A stretch of 64,000 bases of DNA. It comes from JBKEAJ01 sp047975005 (GTDB taxonomy: Bacteria; Bacteroidota; Bacteroidia; Bacteroidales; Prolixibacteraceae). The stretch spans positions 1 to 64,000 of the forward strand of contig JBKECW010000057.1 in the NCBI GenBank assembly GCA_047975005.1, read 5' to 3'. Position 1 is the first letter of the stretch. Each line of letters starts with the position of its first letter. The position numbers were made by a program, and so were the translations under genes. Below are positions 16,169 through 24,648 of the stretch, piece by piece. The notes beneath the pieces are model-generated. The model was not told the origin of the DNA and ran no database searches. It was given only the letters and a program-made list of their open reading frames with translations.

Positions 16169-16630
16169 ATGTTTCTTATGAAACCAAATAAAACAACAAC
16201 AAAAAGAAGTTTCTTTTTATTTACTGTAATTCTGCTATTGGGATGCTCCAATGAAATAGACGAGTTGTTCCCGTACACTGCTATCAACTTTAATATAAAT
16301 CTAAGCAACAACAGCACTCTATACAGTCCTAATACATCCGAGATATTCAAGCGCTCGGAACGACTCGGTGCCGGCTATGGCGGCATAATAATTTATTGCA
16401 ATGGCGACAATGACTATTCTGCTTTCGAAGCTGTATGCACATACGAACAAGACCGTAATATCCTTGCTGATTCCTTAGTAAACGACAGAGCATACTGCAG
16501 AAAGTGTAAATCTGGATATTTTCTGCGACTAAATAGAGATGCGCCTCCAATAGAAGGCAGCAAGTCTCAATATGCTCTAAAACAGTACAATTGCTATCAA
16601 AATGGCAATATACTTACCGTAACAAATTAA
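16169..16630 (+). CDS. Rieske-like lipoprotein with altered metal ligands
   Basis: A 153-residue predicted lipoprotein with lipobox ILLLGC (acylated Cys26). The mature domain has the layout of a Rieske fold: GAGYGGIIIYCNG, then a first ligand loop C90-T-Y and a second loop C110-R-K-C113-KSGYF, followed by PPIEGSKSQYALKQYNC. In true Rieske proteins the pattern is C-x-H and C-x-x-H; here the histidines are replaced by Tyr92 and Cys113, so a normal [2Fe-2S] site is not possible. A structural zinc or another cluster using Cys90/110/113 is an inference. Start could also be the ATG at 16178. Confidence 0.72.
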   Translation: MFLMKPNKTTTKRSFFLFTVILLLGCSNEIDELFPYTAINFNINLSNNSTLYSPNTSEIFKRSERLGAGYGGIIIYCNGDNDYSAFEAVCTYEQDRNILADSLVNDRAYCRKCKSGYFLRLNRDAPPIEGSKSQYALKQYNCYQNGNILTVTN

Positions 16631-16740
16631 ATCATCAGATGTAATAATCAGAACATAGAAGGTTCTAATAAAACTTTTGTTTTATAATATTTTACTAACT
16701 TCGTGGTCAGGTTATTTATACATTTACAAGTTCGTTTTTT

Positions 16741-17391
16741 ATGGAAAACAGAATAAGTCTTAACATACTAGGTGTTACGCCCACACAAACCCAAACAGGC
16801 GCATATGCCCTTATTTTAGGAGAACAGGAAGGAACTAGACGACTACCAATAATTATAGGACAATACGAAGCACAAGGAATAATCGTTCAACACGAAAATA
16901 TAAAACTACCGCGCCCTATAACTATAGATCTTCTTGCAGAACTTATTGATATTATGAAACTCACAGTATTGGAGGTATTTATATCAAGGCTAGAAAATGG
17001 CGTATTCTATTCAGAAATAAGTTTAGAAAATAAAGAACTGAACAAAAAAATAGTTTTAGACTCTCGCACTTCAGATGCCATTCAGTTGGCGTTAAAGTTC
17101 AGTGTTCCTATATATACCAATGAAACTGTAATGAGAAAGGCTGGCATCACAATTACAGAGATTGACGAGAGCGAAAAACACAGTCGTCAACAAGCTCCTC
17201 CAAAGAAAAAGGAAGACAACACTTCGCCCAGTCCAACAGCGGAAGCCGATTTTATCAAACCCGATTCCGATTTAAGTCTGTTCAACGACCACGACCTAAA
17301 AAGATATTTGGATATTGCCATCAAGCGTGAGGACTACGAAATAGCAGAACTATTAAAAAACGAGATAGAGAAACGCAGTTTACCCCACTAG
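16741..17391 (+). CDS. bifunctional nuclease family protein with UVR motif
   Basis: A 216-residue protein. Residues 1-135 form a bifunctional nuclease (BFN, DUF151) domain (ISLNILGVTPTQTQTGAY, RRLPIIIGQYEAQ, DSRTSDAIQLALKFSVPIY). A proline/lysine-rich linker follows, and a C-terminal UvrB/UvrC-type motif (LKRYLDIAIKREDYEIAELLKNEI) covers 180-214. BFN domains have reported DNase/RNase activity; UVR motifs mediate protein contacts, as in UvrB-UvrC and ClpC/McsA. This domain pair is common in Bacteroidota. An upstream TAACTTCG at 16695 is a weak promoter candidate. The next gene starts within 4 bases or 68 bases depending on its true start. Confidence 0.9.
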   Translation: MENRISLNILGVTPTQTQTGAYALILGEQEGTRRLPIIIGQYEAQGIIVQHENIKLPRPITIDLLAELIDIMKLTVLEVFISRLENGVFYSEISLENKELNKKIVLDSRTSDAIQLALKFSVPIYTNETVMRKAGITITEIDESEKHSRQQAPPKKKEDNTSPSPTAEADFIKPDSDLSLFNDHDLKRYLDIAIKREDYEIAELLKNEIEKRSLPH

Positions 17392-17394
17392 GAC

Positions 17395-17556
17395 ATGAGA
17401 ATCGAACCTCAATATGCTATACTTTTCTTGGTCTTCACGGTTTTTTTCACATTTTTTTCGTGCGCAGACTTAAATCAAAAGGTTGCCTTACCCATGTCTA
17501 TATCGGCGCTATTATACTGGTTATCAATATTTTCACGTTCTTATCGTGGTGGATGA
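17395..17556 (+). CDS. small ORF with signal-like leader, overlapping the next frame
   Basis: A 53-codon ORF starting 3 bases after the BFN gene. It reads as a hydrophobic leader (QYAILFLVFTVFFTFFSC) with a possible lipobox Cys at residue 23, then a second hydrophobic stretch. From 17460 it overlaps the 185-residue membrane protein in another frame. It may be a real small lipoprotein, the displaced 5' end of that protein, or chance. Evidence for independent coding is weak. Confidence 0.3.
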   Translation: MRIEPQYAILFLVFTVFFTFFSCADLNQKVALPMSISALLYWLSIFSRSYRGG

Positions 17557-18017
17557 TGATAGATGCTATCGGAGAGATTTATGAACAAAAGTCTCTAGCA
17601 TCCTCTTCAGTTGGCAAATTAGCCGGAGTTTCTATTTTTGGTCTCATCTTCGCCTTTCTCTTCGTCGGTATAATAATGTACTCCTTCGGTTTCAAAATGA
17701 CAGGTATAAAAAACCTCGCCTCGAAAGCTGCTTTTTATGTTATTATTCCTTTTACGATGATTGGCTTCGATGCTCTACTAATATATGGACTTTTCTACGG
17801 AGAGCCCGTTCCGACAGGGGCCAGACTCCTACTGATATTTTTTATTATTATGCTGACATTGGGTACAGCCGGTTACCTGAAAAAGCTTTTCTCACAAGGC
17901 AGTCCCACTATGAAAAAGACCAGATATGGAGAATGGTCAGGAGGATGGAAGGAGCCTGTAAAAGTCAAAGACCCCATGAGCAGCGATGGTAGAAACGACG
18001 GCAAGCATGGGAATTGA
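17460..18017 (+). CDS. membrane protein of unknown function; start uncertain
   Basis: A 185-residue integral membrane protein with about four hydrophobic segments (15-34, 52-74, 89-112, 121-138) and a polar, glycine-rich C-terminal tail likely in the cytoplasm. I do not recognise a family. The only in-frame start that keeps the first segment is GTG at 17460. A better-looking ATG at 17395, 3 bases after the BFN stop, opens another frame encoding a hydrophobic leader; the two frames would join by a -1 shift at the T7 run at 17452-17458. The true N terminus is therefore unresolved. Convergent with ygiQ. Confidence 0.6.
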   Translation: MRRLKSKGCLTHVYIGAIILVINIFTFLSWWMMIDAIGEIYEQKSLASSSVGKLAGVSIFGLIFAFLFVGIIMYSFGFKMTGIKNLASKAAFYVIIPFTMIGFDALLIYGLFYGEPVPTGARLLLIFFIIMLTLGTAGYLKKLFSQGSPTMKKTRYGEWSGGWKEPVKVKDPMSSDGRNDGKHGN

Positions 18018-18034
18018 CAAAAGCACTAAACCAA

Positions 18035-19933
18035 TCAGGTCCTCCTCCGTTTACTATTGTTTTTCAATTGTTTAGGACGACGCTTCTCCTTCTTAAAAGA
18101 TTGTTGCGCAATGGTTTTCCCCAGCAAAGAGCTAATTTCGTTCTGTCCCTTCCCCATCCTAGTCATTAGACTCTTTATCCTATTCTGATTTTCGGGCTTA
18201 TACCAAAAAAAGAAGCTCCTTTGTTCCAATTTGGCGGTTTTTTCTTTGGCAACATATACTTCCGATTTGGAATAAGGGTCGTAGCCCGAATAGTAAATCA
18301 CGGTTGATAGGGTCATTGGAGTTGGTGTGAAGTCTTGTATTTGCTCAAGTCTGTAGCCAAGTTCTTTTGTTCGCTCTGCAAGATTTACCATATCTTCATT
18401 TTCGCACATCGGGTGGCTCGATATGAAATAAGGAATCAGTTGTTGTCTCAAGCCTTTAGTCCTATTGACTTTTTCAAATAATCTATACAGCCTTACAAAA
18501 TGTCTAAAATCACTTTTACGCATCATTTTTAATACCTTATCAGAAGTATGTTCGGGTGCAACTTTAAATCTTCCTGACACATGCTTTTCTATCACTTCTT
18601 CTAAATATTTAACTCCCTGCTGCTGTGTTTTCTCATCTTTATGCATATATATCATGTCATAGCGTATTCCGCTACTTACCACTGCTTTTTTAACTCCTTT
18701 GACTTTTGCTGCCTTACGATATATTTCCAACATCGGACTATGGTCGGTATTGAGGTTAAAACATATCTCAGGGCTAATACACGAAGGTCGTTTACACTTC
18801 TTGCATATCTCCAAGTCAAAGCCCTGCATCCGATACATATTCGCCGAAGGACCTCCTAAATCTGAAATCATCCCTTTAAAATCTTCCATCCCGGCTATGG
18901 TCTTAACTTCATTGATAATCGACTCCTCCGAACGACTAGAAATAAATTTCCCTTGATGAGCCGAGATAGTACAAAAAGAGCAACCCCCAAAGCATCCACG
19001 ATGCATATTTACCGAGTGTCTAATCATATTGTAGGCAGGTATATCGCCCTTGTTTCTGTACTTTGGGTGCGGCAGTCGGGTAAATGGCAACTTATAAACA
19101 GCATCAATATTTGCAGATGGCATTGGTGCATTCATGGGATTTATTACCACCATCTGCCCCTCGTTATCTTGCAACAATCTGACATTCCCCAAGTAACGAT
19201 TTGATTCAGTTTCTATTATCTTGAAATTCTCCGCATGCTTCTTAGGCTCTGCAAGTGCCTCTGCAAAACTATATAGCTGCTTATCTTTCCATTCACTTTC
19301 TTGCAGTTTGCTTGCGCTTTCAATATATGCTGTCTGCCTGATATTCTTAATATCCGATACTGCCCTACCCTTTTTCATTTGTTCAACCAGCTCCCTAAGA
19401 GGCTGTTCTGCCATTCCATACATCAAGAGGTCAGCCTTTGAAGTTATCAGAATCGAAGGCATCAGTTTATCAGACCAATAATCGAAATGGGTCAAGCGTC
19501 TGAGTGATGCCTCAACTCCACCAGCAATTACAGGCACATCGGGATAAAGCGTTTTTAGAATGTTCGAATATACACTAGCTGCATAGTCGGGACGCGCACC
19601 ACTCCTAGCTCCCGGCGTGTAGGCATCGTCGGAGCGCAGGCGTTTGTTGGCAGTATAGTGATTCACCATCGAGTCCATATTTCCTGCCGTGACAGCAAAG
19701 AACATATTTGGTATTCCGAATTTCTTGAAATCCCGCAAATCATCCTGCCAGTTGGGCTGCGGGACAATCACCACCGAAATCCCCATCGACTCCAGAAGCC
19801 GAGCAATTACAGCACTTCCAAAAGAGGGATGGTCAACATAGGCATCGCCCGAAAAAAGAATAACATCAACAGGCAGCTGTCCGCCACGCTGTTTCAGCTC
19901 CTTCACAGTAGTTGGTATCCAAGGGTAGTTCAT
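18035..19933 (-). CDS. ygiQ: YgiQ family radical SAM protein
   Basis: A 632-residue UPF0313/YgiQ protein. It has an N-terminal cobalamin-binding-like region (PVDVILFSGDAYVDHPSFG), a YgiQ-specific middle, and a radical SAM core with the cluster motif C-x3-C-x2-C in RGCFGGCSFC near residue 315, followed by a second Cys set (CKKCKRPSCISPEICFN). The tail is highly basic (KKEKRRPKQLKNNSKRRRT). The reaction is unknown. I start at the ATG at 19933 (MNYPWIPTT), 14 codons inside the longest frame, because the extra residues are unlike the family. A -7 element lies at 20073-20080. Confidence 0.92.
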   Translation of the reverse strand: MNYPWIPTTVKELKQRGGQLPVDVILFSGDAYVDHPSFGSAVIARLLESMGISVVIVPQPNWQDDLRDFKKFGIPNMFFAVTAGNMDSMVNHYTANKRLRSDDAYTPGARSGARPDYAASVYSNILKTLYPDVPVIAGGVEASLRRLTHFDYWSDKLMPSILITSKADLLMYGMAEQPLRELVEQMKKGRAVSDIKNIRQTAYIESASKLQESEWKDKQLYSFAEALAEPKKHAENFKIIETESNRYLGNVRLLQDNEGQMVVINPMNAPMPSANIDAVYKLPFTRLPHPKYRNKGDIPAYNMIRHSVNMHRGCFGGCSFCTISAHQGKFISSRSEESIINEVKTIAGMEDFKGMISDLGGPSANMYRMQGFDLEICKKCKRPSCISPEICFNLNTDHSPMLEIYRKAAKVKGVKKAVVSSGIRYDMIYMHKDEKTQQQGVKYLEEVIEKHVSGRFKVAPEHTSDKVLKMMRKSDFRHFVRLYRLFEKVNRTKGLRQQLIPYFISSHPMCENEDMVNLAERTKELGYRLEQIQDFTPTPMTLSTVIYYSGYDPYSKSEVYVAKEKTAKLEQRSFFFWYKPENQNRIKSLMTRMGKGQNEISSLLGKTIAQQSFKKEKRRPKQLKNNSKRRRT

Positions 19934-20072
19934 ATTTTGACTTTGTTTATGATGAACAAGCAGCCACAAAGGCACAAGCTCTAAACAGTTAAACCTTAAA
20001 CTCTAAACAATTCAACCTGCATCTATATCAGGGCTAACACCCCTATTATTTTTTTTATCTATCTCTTTGCTG

Positions 20073-20080
20073 CAAAGATA
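20073..20080 (-). promoter_or_regulatory. -7 element upstream of ygiQ
   Basis: Minus-strand TATCTTTG matches TAnnTTTG, followed by GCAGC. It lies about 140 bases upstream of ygiQ; no TTG at the usual distance was found. Confidence 0.35.
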
Positions 20081-20178
20081 TCGGGACTACGTCCCTAAAA
20101 ACATTTCGTATTCCATCGTAACATCACAGCATTGTAGTATCGTTAGTATCAATAAACAGCCACCACCTCCCCCGTGTA

Positions 20179-20203
20179 CTCCTCCTTTGCAGGAGGAGAG
20201 TTT
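20179..20203. repeat. GC-rich hairpin, CTCCTCCT/AGGAGGAG
   Basis: A perfect 8-bp stem (20179-20186 with 20191-20198) and TTGC loop, followed by AG and five T. It could act as a rightward terminator, but no gene ends nearby on the + strand. It resembles GGAGGAG-type intergenic palindromes I recall from other Bacteroidota, so a dispersed repeat is likely. Confidence 0.55.
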
Positions 20204-20287
20204 TTATATCCCCGCTTTACTTCGTTATAGCTCCGTAAATAATTTAGATGCGTTTGCCCTAATGACAAGAGTCTTATTTGTCTAACT

Positions 20288-20962
20288 TTAATCAAGCAAA
20301 TCCGGTCGTATCTGCAGTGTTCGTTCTAAAGCTTTTTCGTCTTTCCATTTTGCAATCAGAGCATCGTTGCCACTTAGCAGCACCTCGGGAACTTTCCAGC
20401 CTTTGTATTCCGCAGGGCGGGTATATACGGGCGGGCTGAGCAGATTATCCTGAAAAGAGTCTGAAAGTGCGGATGTCGAATCGGACATTGCTCCGGGCAA
20501 TAGGCGCACCACACTGTCAACAATAACAGAGGCCGCAAGTTCGCCACCTGTCAGCACAAAATCGCCAATTGAGATTTCTCTTGTAATAAGATTATCTCTA
20601 ACTCGCTGGTCTACACCTTTATAATGCCCACACAGAATAATTATATTCCCCATCAGCGACAGAGCATTTGCATCCTGTTGGTCGTAGCGTTTAGCATCGG
20701 GAGTGGTGTAGATAATTTCGTCGTAGCTGCGTTGTTGCGACAAATGATTGATAGCCGACTCAATTGGTTGCATAGTCATCACCATCCCCGCTTCGCCACC
20801 AAAGGGATAGTCATCCACCTTTCTGTGCTTGTCGGTGGAATAGTCTCTGATATTATGCACAACAATCTCTGCAACACCGCTGTTCTGAGCTCGTTTTAAT
20901 ATCGACTCATTGAAATGTCCTGCAAATATTTCGGGTACAACCGTTAATATATCAATACGCAT
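20288..20962 (-). CDS. trmD: tRNA (guanine37-N1)-methyltransferase
   Basis: A 224-residue SPOUT methyltransferase that makes m1G37 next to the anticodon and prevents +1 frameshifting. Visible signatures are RIDILTVVPEIFAG at the start, DDYPFGGEAGMVM near 50, ILCGHYKGVDQRV near 108, and the trefoil-knot SIGDFVLTGGELAA near 130. The start at 20962 (MRIDIL) is preferred over one five codons upstream. It follows the acyl-CoA ligase by one base, closing the pyrK-pyrD-ligase-trmD operon. It is separated from the usual rimM-trmD-rplS neighbourhood. Confidence 0.96.
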   Translation of the reverse strand: MRIDILTVVPEIFAGHFNESILKRAQNSGVAEIVVHNIRDYSTDKHRKVDDYPFGGEAGMVMTMQPIESAINHLSQQRSYDEIIYTTPDAKRYDQQDANALSLMGNIIILCGHYKGVDQRVRDNLITREISIGDFVLTGGELAASVIVDSVVRLLPGAMSDSTSALSDSFQDNLLSPPVYTRPAEYKGWKVPEVLLSGNDALIAKWKDEKALERTLQIRPDLLD

Positions 20963-20963
20963 A

Positions 20964-22874
20964 TCACTTTTTATCAAGCCACTGACTAATCATCTTAATA
21001 TTATCAGCATTAAAAATATCCTTTCCCTCAGCCGTATATAGTTTCTGTATGCTGTCGGCATACTTTTTCTCCACCTTTCCACGAATAACTTTCATGGTAG
21101 AATTTACCAACCCATTTGCCTCTGTATATGCCTCATTAGCAATGGAAAAGCTTGCAGGAAGCCATCGTTCGGGAAATAGACCTCCATCTTTTCCTCCTTT
21201 TTTGTAGTGATTTATTCCTTTTTGAATAAGCTCTAATGCAAATTTCCCTTTATCGGCATCGGCTACACGCTTACGTGCAATACGTCTTTTCACCGCATCT
21301 ATATTCGGAACAATTACTGCCACTGTGTAAGCACACTGATTATTATAAAGTATGATTTGGTCTATCACATCGACATTCTCCACCATAGACTCCTCAATAC
21401 TTTCAGGGCTATATTTTTCGCCATCGTTACCAATAAGCAGGCTTTTAAAACGTCCCAAAAGATAAAGAAAACCGTCAGCATCCATATATCCCATATCGCC
21501 TGTATACAGCCATTCATCTCTGATTGTGTCTGCAGTTGCTTCCTCGTTGCGCCAATAGCCTTTCATTACATTTACGCCTCTAATAACTATTTCACCTTTC
21601 TGTCCTTGAGGCAATTTATTTCTATCTTCGTCAGCAATAAAGAAATCCATAGAAGAAACCAGTTTTCCTGATGAGCCGATTCTAAATCCTTTAGGCACAT
21701 TCGCTGATATTATTGGAGTTGCCTCCGTCAATCCGTAGCCTTGAAACATAGGTATGCCTAAAGAGGCAAAAAACTGTTGTAACTCAGCATCCAGTATAGC
21801 ACCGCCACCAATAAAAAATTCTAGTTTTCCGCCGAAGCCCGCTCTAATTTTTTTGTACAAAACGGCATCTGCCAGATAGTGCAAAGGTGCTAGCAAAGCT
21901 CTCCAGCCCTTTCCTTTATTGCCACCGTCGCCCACGTAGGCGTAGCTGACTTTCAGAAAAAAACTGAACAATCCCATCGCTCCTTTATCTCTGATACCTT
22001 TTTCTATATTTTTGCGAAAATTCTTTGCTAGTGCAGGCACACTCATCAGCACATGAGGCTGCAATTCTTTGATATTTATAGGAATATTCTTTAGCACATC
22101 CATCGGTTTATTGCCCACATCCACCGAGCCGATACTTGCACCAAAAAACATAAAACAATATAGGCAAGCCGTATGGGCAAAAGCATGATCCCAAGGCAGA
22201 ATAGCTAGAGTTCGATAATCAGAAGTTATCTTAACCATCGAGCAAACCTGCTCAACGTTACCAACATAGTTTTGCTGAGTTAGCATAATCCCTTTGGGCT
22301 CGGCAGTCGTCCCCGAAGTATAAGATATTGTTGCGATATTATCGCCATTCACTGCCTGCTTGCAACTTTCAAAATCGGCTTTTTTGTTTTTCAAAAACTC
22401 GGCACCTCTTTCTCTCAGCTGAGAGAAAGTAATCACCTTGCCATCAATAAGTTCTGAAGTCTCATAATCATCGTCCATGCAGATAATGCATTCCAACTCG
22501 GGCAGCTTGTCGATTATTTCGACCACTTTCTTTAAATGCCATTTAGACAGCATTATAGCCCTCGACTGCGAATGAACAATCCGAAATTCAATCTCTAAGG
22601 GTGACAACTTAATAGATAAGGGAACATTTGCACATCCACAATAGAATATTGCCAATTCTCCCAGCAACCAGTCGTTTCGCCCCTCCGACAGCATCGAGAT
22701 GTGCTCATTGGGTTTAAAGCCATAGTCTTGCAGTCCTGCGGCAAGTAAATATACATCGTCCCGTGCGTCTGCATAACTCAGGCTTTGGTATTTTCCATCT
22801 TTTTTCTCCCACAATAGTGGGTTTGACGAATACTTCTCTACTCTATTTTCAAATAACTCTGGTAATGTTTGCAT
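20964..22874 (-). CDS. long-chain acyl-CoA synthetase / AMP-forming ligase
   Basis: A 636-residue ANL-superfamily ligase that activates a fatty acid to acyl-AMP and then acyl-CoA. The AMP-binding P-loop YTSGTTAEPKGIMLTQQ is near residue 185, GYGLTEATPII near 383, YTGDMGYMD near 450, and the hinge and lysine region follows at LGRFKSLLI. Length and the long C-terminal part (MVENVDVIDQIILYNN...) match the FadD15/FAA1-like branch. No membrane segment is obvious. It begins 4 bases after pyrD and abuts trmD. The substrate chain length cannot be told. Confidence 0.9.
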   Translation of the reverse strand: MQTLPELFENRVEKYSSNPLLWEKKDGKYQSLSYADARDDVYLLAAGLQDYGFKPNEHISMLSEGRNDWLLGELAIFYCGCANVPLSIKLSPLEIEFRIVHSQSRAIMLSKWHLKKVVEIIDKLPELECIICMDDDYETSELIDGKVITFSQLRERGAEFLKNKKADFESCKQAVNGDNIATISYTSGTTAEPKGIMLTQQNYVGNVEQVCSMVKITSDYRTLAILPWDHAFAHTACLYCFMFFGASIGSVDVGNKPMDVLKNIPINIKELQPHVLMSVPALAKNFRKNIEKGIRDKGAMGLFSFFLKVSYAYVGDGGNKGKGWRALLAPLHYLADAVLYKKIRAGFGGKLEFFIGGGAILDAELQQFFASLGIPMFQGYGLTEATPIISANVPKGFRIGSSGKLVSSMDFFIADEDRNKLPQGQKGEIVIRGVNVMKGYWRNEEATADTIRDEWLYTGDMGYMDADGFLYLLGRFKSLLIGNDGEKYSPESIEESMVENVDVIDQIILYNNQCAYTVAVIVPNIDAVKRRIARKRVADADKGKFALELIQKGINHYKKGGKDGGLFPERWLPASFSIANEAYTEANGLVNSTMKVIRGKVEKKYADSIQKLYTAEGKDIFNADNIKMISQWLDKK

Positions 22875-22878
22875 TTTT

Positions 22879-23796
22879 TTATTTGCTTGTATCTAACGCT
22901 CCTATCAAGTTTTGTATGCTGCTAAAACCCTCGTCAGCACAGTATTTCTTCAAATTATCAATCACTTTTATCGGTGAAGTAGGGTCAAGGAAAACTCCTG
23001 TTCCAATCTGTACCGCCGTAGCTCCGGCCAACAAAAACTCTACTACATCTGTAGCCGACATAATACCGCCCACTCCCACAACAGGAATTTTCACTGCCGA
23101 AGCAACCTGCCACACCATCCTCAGTGCTATCGGTTTTATTGCAGCACCCGACAATCCGCCTGTAATGGTCGATAGTACGGGCTTTCGCTTCCGTGCATCT
23201 ATTGCCATGCCTAGCAAAGTATTTATCAGCGACACCGCATCAGCACCTTCCTCTTCGGCAATACATGCCATTTTTGCAACATCTGTAACATTGGGCGACA
23301 GTTTGACTATCAGTGTCTTATTGTACACTTTTCGGACTTCTCTCACTACTACCCTTGCCATGTCCGGGTCAACACCAAAAGCCATTCCTCCGGCTTTCAC
23401 ATTAGGACAAGAGATATTAAGTTCCATTGCAGGAATATTGTCAAGGACATTTATTGCTTCCGACAGTTTTATATAATCATCAATGGTCGAGCCGTTTACA
23501 TTCACAATGACATTCGTGTCATATTTTGACACACGGGGATAGATACGCTCTCTGAAATCTTCCAAACCTTTGTTTTGAAGCCCAACTGCATTAAGCATTC
23601 CCGAAGGAGTTTCTGCCATACGTGGATAAGGGTTTCCCTCTCGTGGCAGCAGGGTTAAGCCTTTGACGAATAGTCCGCCCAAATCGTTTATATTTACAAA
23701 ATCCTCAAGCTCCTCGCCGTATCCACAAGTTCCTGATGCCAATGTTATTGGGTTTTTAAACTCCAAAGCACCTATTTTCACCGATAAATCTACCAT
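22879..23796 (-). CDS. pyrD: dihydroorotate dehydrogenase B, catalytic subunit
   Basis: A 305-residue FMN TIM barrel that oxidises dihydroorotate to orotate. It is class 1B: the catalytic base is a cysteine in ELNISCPNVKAGG near residue 130, rather than the serine of class 2. Other marks are NPITLASGTCGYG near 15, KLSPNVTDV near 165, and the C-terminal phosphate-binding GVGGIMSATD and AVQIGTG. Its start overlaps the pyrK stop by 7 bases, so the two subunits are translationally coupled, consistent with the PyrD2K2 complex. Confidence 0.96.
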   Translation of the reverse strand: MVDLSVKIGALEFKNPITLASGTCGYGEELEDFVNINDLGGLFVKGLTLLPREGNPYPRMAETPSGMLNAVGLQNKGLEDFRERIYPRVSKYDTNVIVNVNGSTIDDYIKLSEAINVLDNIPAMELNISCPNVKAGGMAFGVDPDMARVVVREVRKVYNKTLIVKLSPNVTDVAKMACIAEEEGADAVSLINTLLGMAIDARKRKPVLSTITGGLSGAAIKPIALRMVWQVASAVKIPVVGVGGIMSATDVVEFLLAGATAVQIGTGVFLDPTSPIKVIDNLKKYCADEGFSSIQNLIGALDTSK

Positions 23797-24566
23797 GTCA
23801 ATTCTTTTGTATTAAACACTGCTCCCTCGGTACATACGCATCTATTGCCGGTTGTTGTGGGTTCTACGCAGCATAGGCACACTCCTATTCCGCACGCCAT
23901 TGTGTTTTCGAGCGACACCTCACAATCCACACTATTTCGTTTTGCAAGTTCGGCAATAGCCTTCATCATTGGCAGAGGCCCACAGCAATATATTCTGTCA
24001 TAGCTACTTGCATTGCTCATAAAGGGATTCTCCGTTACCAATCCTTTCTCGCCGAATGAGCCGTCATTGGTGGAATATGAGAAGTCTGCAAAATTGTGAT
24101 ACTCCTCCACCACACACAGGTCAGACTTACTCTGCGCCCCAATTATCACCTTGCAGTTCTGCTTGTTTGCTATTGTTTTTGATAGAAACAAAATTGGCGC
24201 AAGCCCGCTGCCACCGCCTACCAAGAGTACTTTTTCGTCTTTGCGGGGAAGTGCAAAGCCTGTCCCCAGAGGCATTAGCATATCAGTATGACTGCCAACA
24301 GCCTGACTGACAAGGAAGTTCGTTCCTCTTCCGATATTTTTAATGATTAGCCCCAAGCGTTTCGTGCTTTTACAGTAGCTGAAAACCGAAAATGGTCTTC
24401 TCAGAAACACCCCTAGCTCTTTCACCTTAACATTGGCAAACTGCCCTGCTTCAATTTCAAAATCAGCATTCCCATCAAGCTTGTAGACAAGCTCAAAAAT
24501 ATCCTTTGCCAATTCTTTACTCTCTACTAGTTCAGCAGTAACTAACCTTTTATGCGACATACTCAT
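23790..24566 (-). CDS. pyrK: dihydroorotate dehydrogenase B, electron-transfer subunit
   Basis: A ferredoxin-reductase-like protein of about 258 residues carrying FAD and a [2Fe-2S] cluster, passing electrons from PyrD to NAD+. The FAD motif RRPFSVFSY is near residue 72, the NAD-binding GGGSGLAPILFLS near 112, and the cluster cysteines lie in CGIGVCLCC and NRCVC near the C terminus. The promoter at 24579-24609 places the transcript start near 24573, so I use the ATG at 24566 (or 24560) rather than one further upstream at 24581. First gene of the pyrK-pyrD-ligase-trmD operon. Confidence 0.95.
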   Translation of the reverse strand: MSMSHKRLVTAELVESKELAKDIFELVYKLDGNADFEIEAGQFANVKVKELGVFLRRPFSVFSYCKSTKRLGLIIKNIGRGTNFLVSQAVGSHTDMLMPLGTGFALPRKDEKVLLVGGGSGLAPILFLSKTIANKQNCKVIIGAQSKSDLCVVEEYHNFADFSYSTNDGSFGEKGLVTENPFMSNASSYDRIYCCGPLPMMKAIAELAKRNSVDCEVSLENTMACGIGVCLCCVEPTTTGNRCVCTEGAVFNTKELTW

Positions 24567-24578
24567 CCTAATTTTGTT

Positions 24579-24609
24579 CAAATGTACAATATTTGGCTGG
24601 GATAGGCAA
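24579..24609 (-). promoter_or_regulatory. Bacteroidota-type promoter for pyrK operon
   Basis: Minus-strand TTG (24609-24607), a 20-base spacer and TACATTTG (24586-24579). The leader before the ATG at 24566 would be only a few bases. Confidence 0.65.
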
Positions 24610-24620
24610 AAAAAAAATAG

Positions 24621-24628
24621 TACCTTTG
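24621..24628 (+). promoter_or_regulatory. -7 element upstream of the CDF transporter
   Basis: TACCTTTG matches TAnnTTTG, 21 bases before the ATG at 24649. A TTTG at 24592-24595 is 25 bases upstream, longer than usual. It sits back-to-back with the pyrK promoter. Confidence 0.45.
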
Positions 24629-24648
24629 TACATCATTGCTAATGCCAG

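Larger units (their letters stand above)
19934..20287. other. intergenic region with several small palindromes
   Basis: No gene seen. It holds the ygiQ -7 element, two GGG-n-CCC hairpins (GGGCTAACACCCC near 20030; GGGACTACGTCCC at 20083-20095) and the CTCCTCCT/AGGAGGAG hairpin at 20179-20198. This density of palindromes is unlike the other spacers here. Confidence 0.6.
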
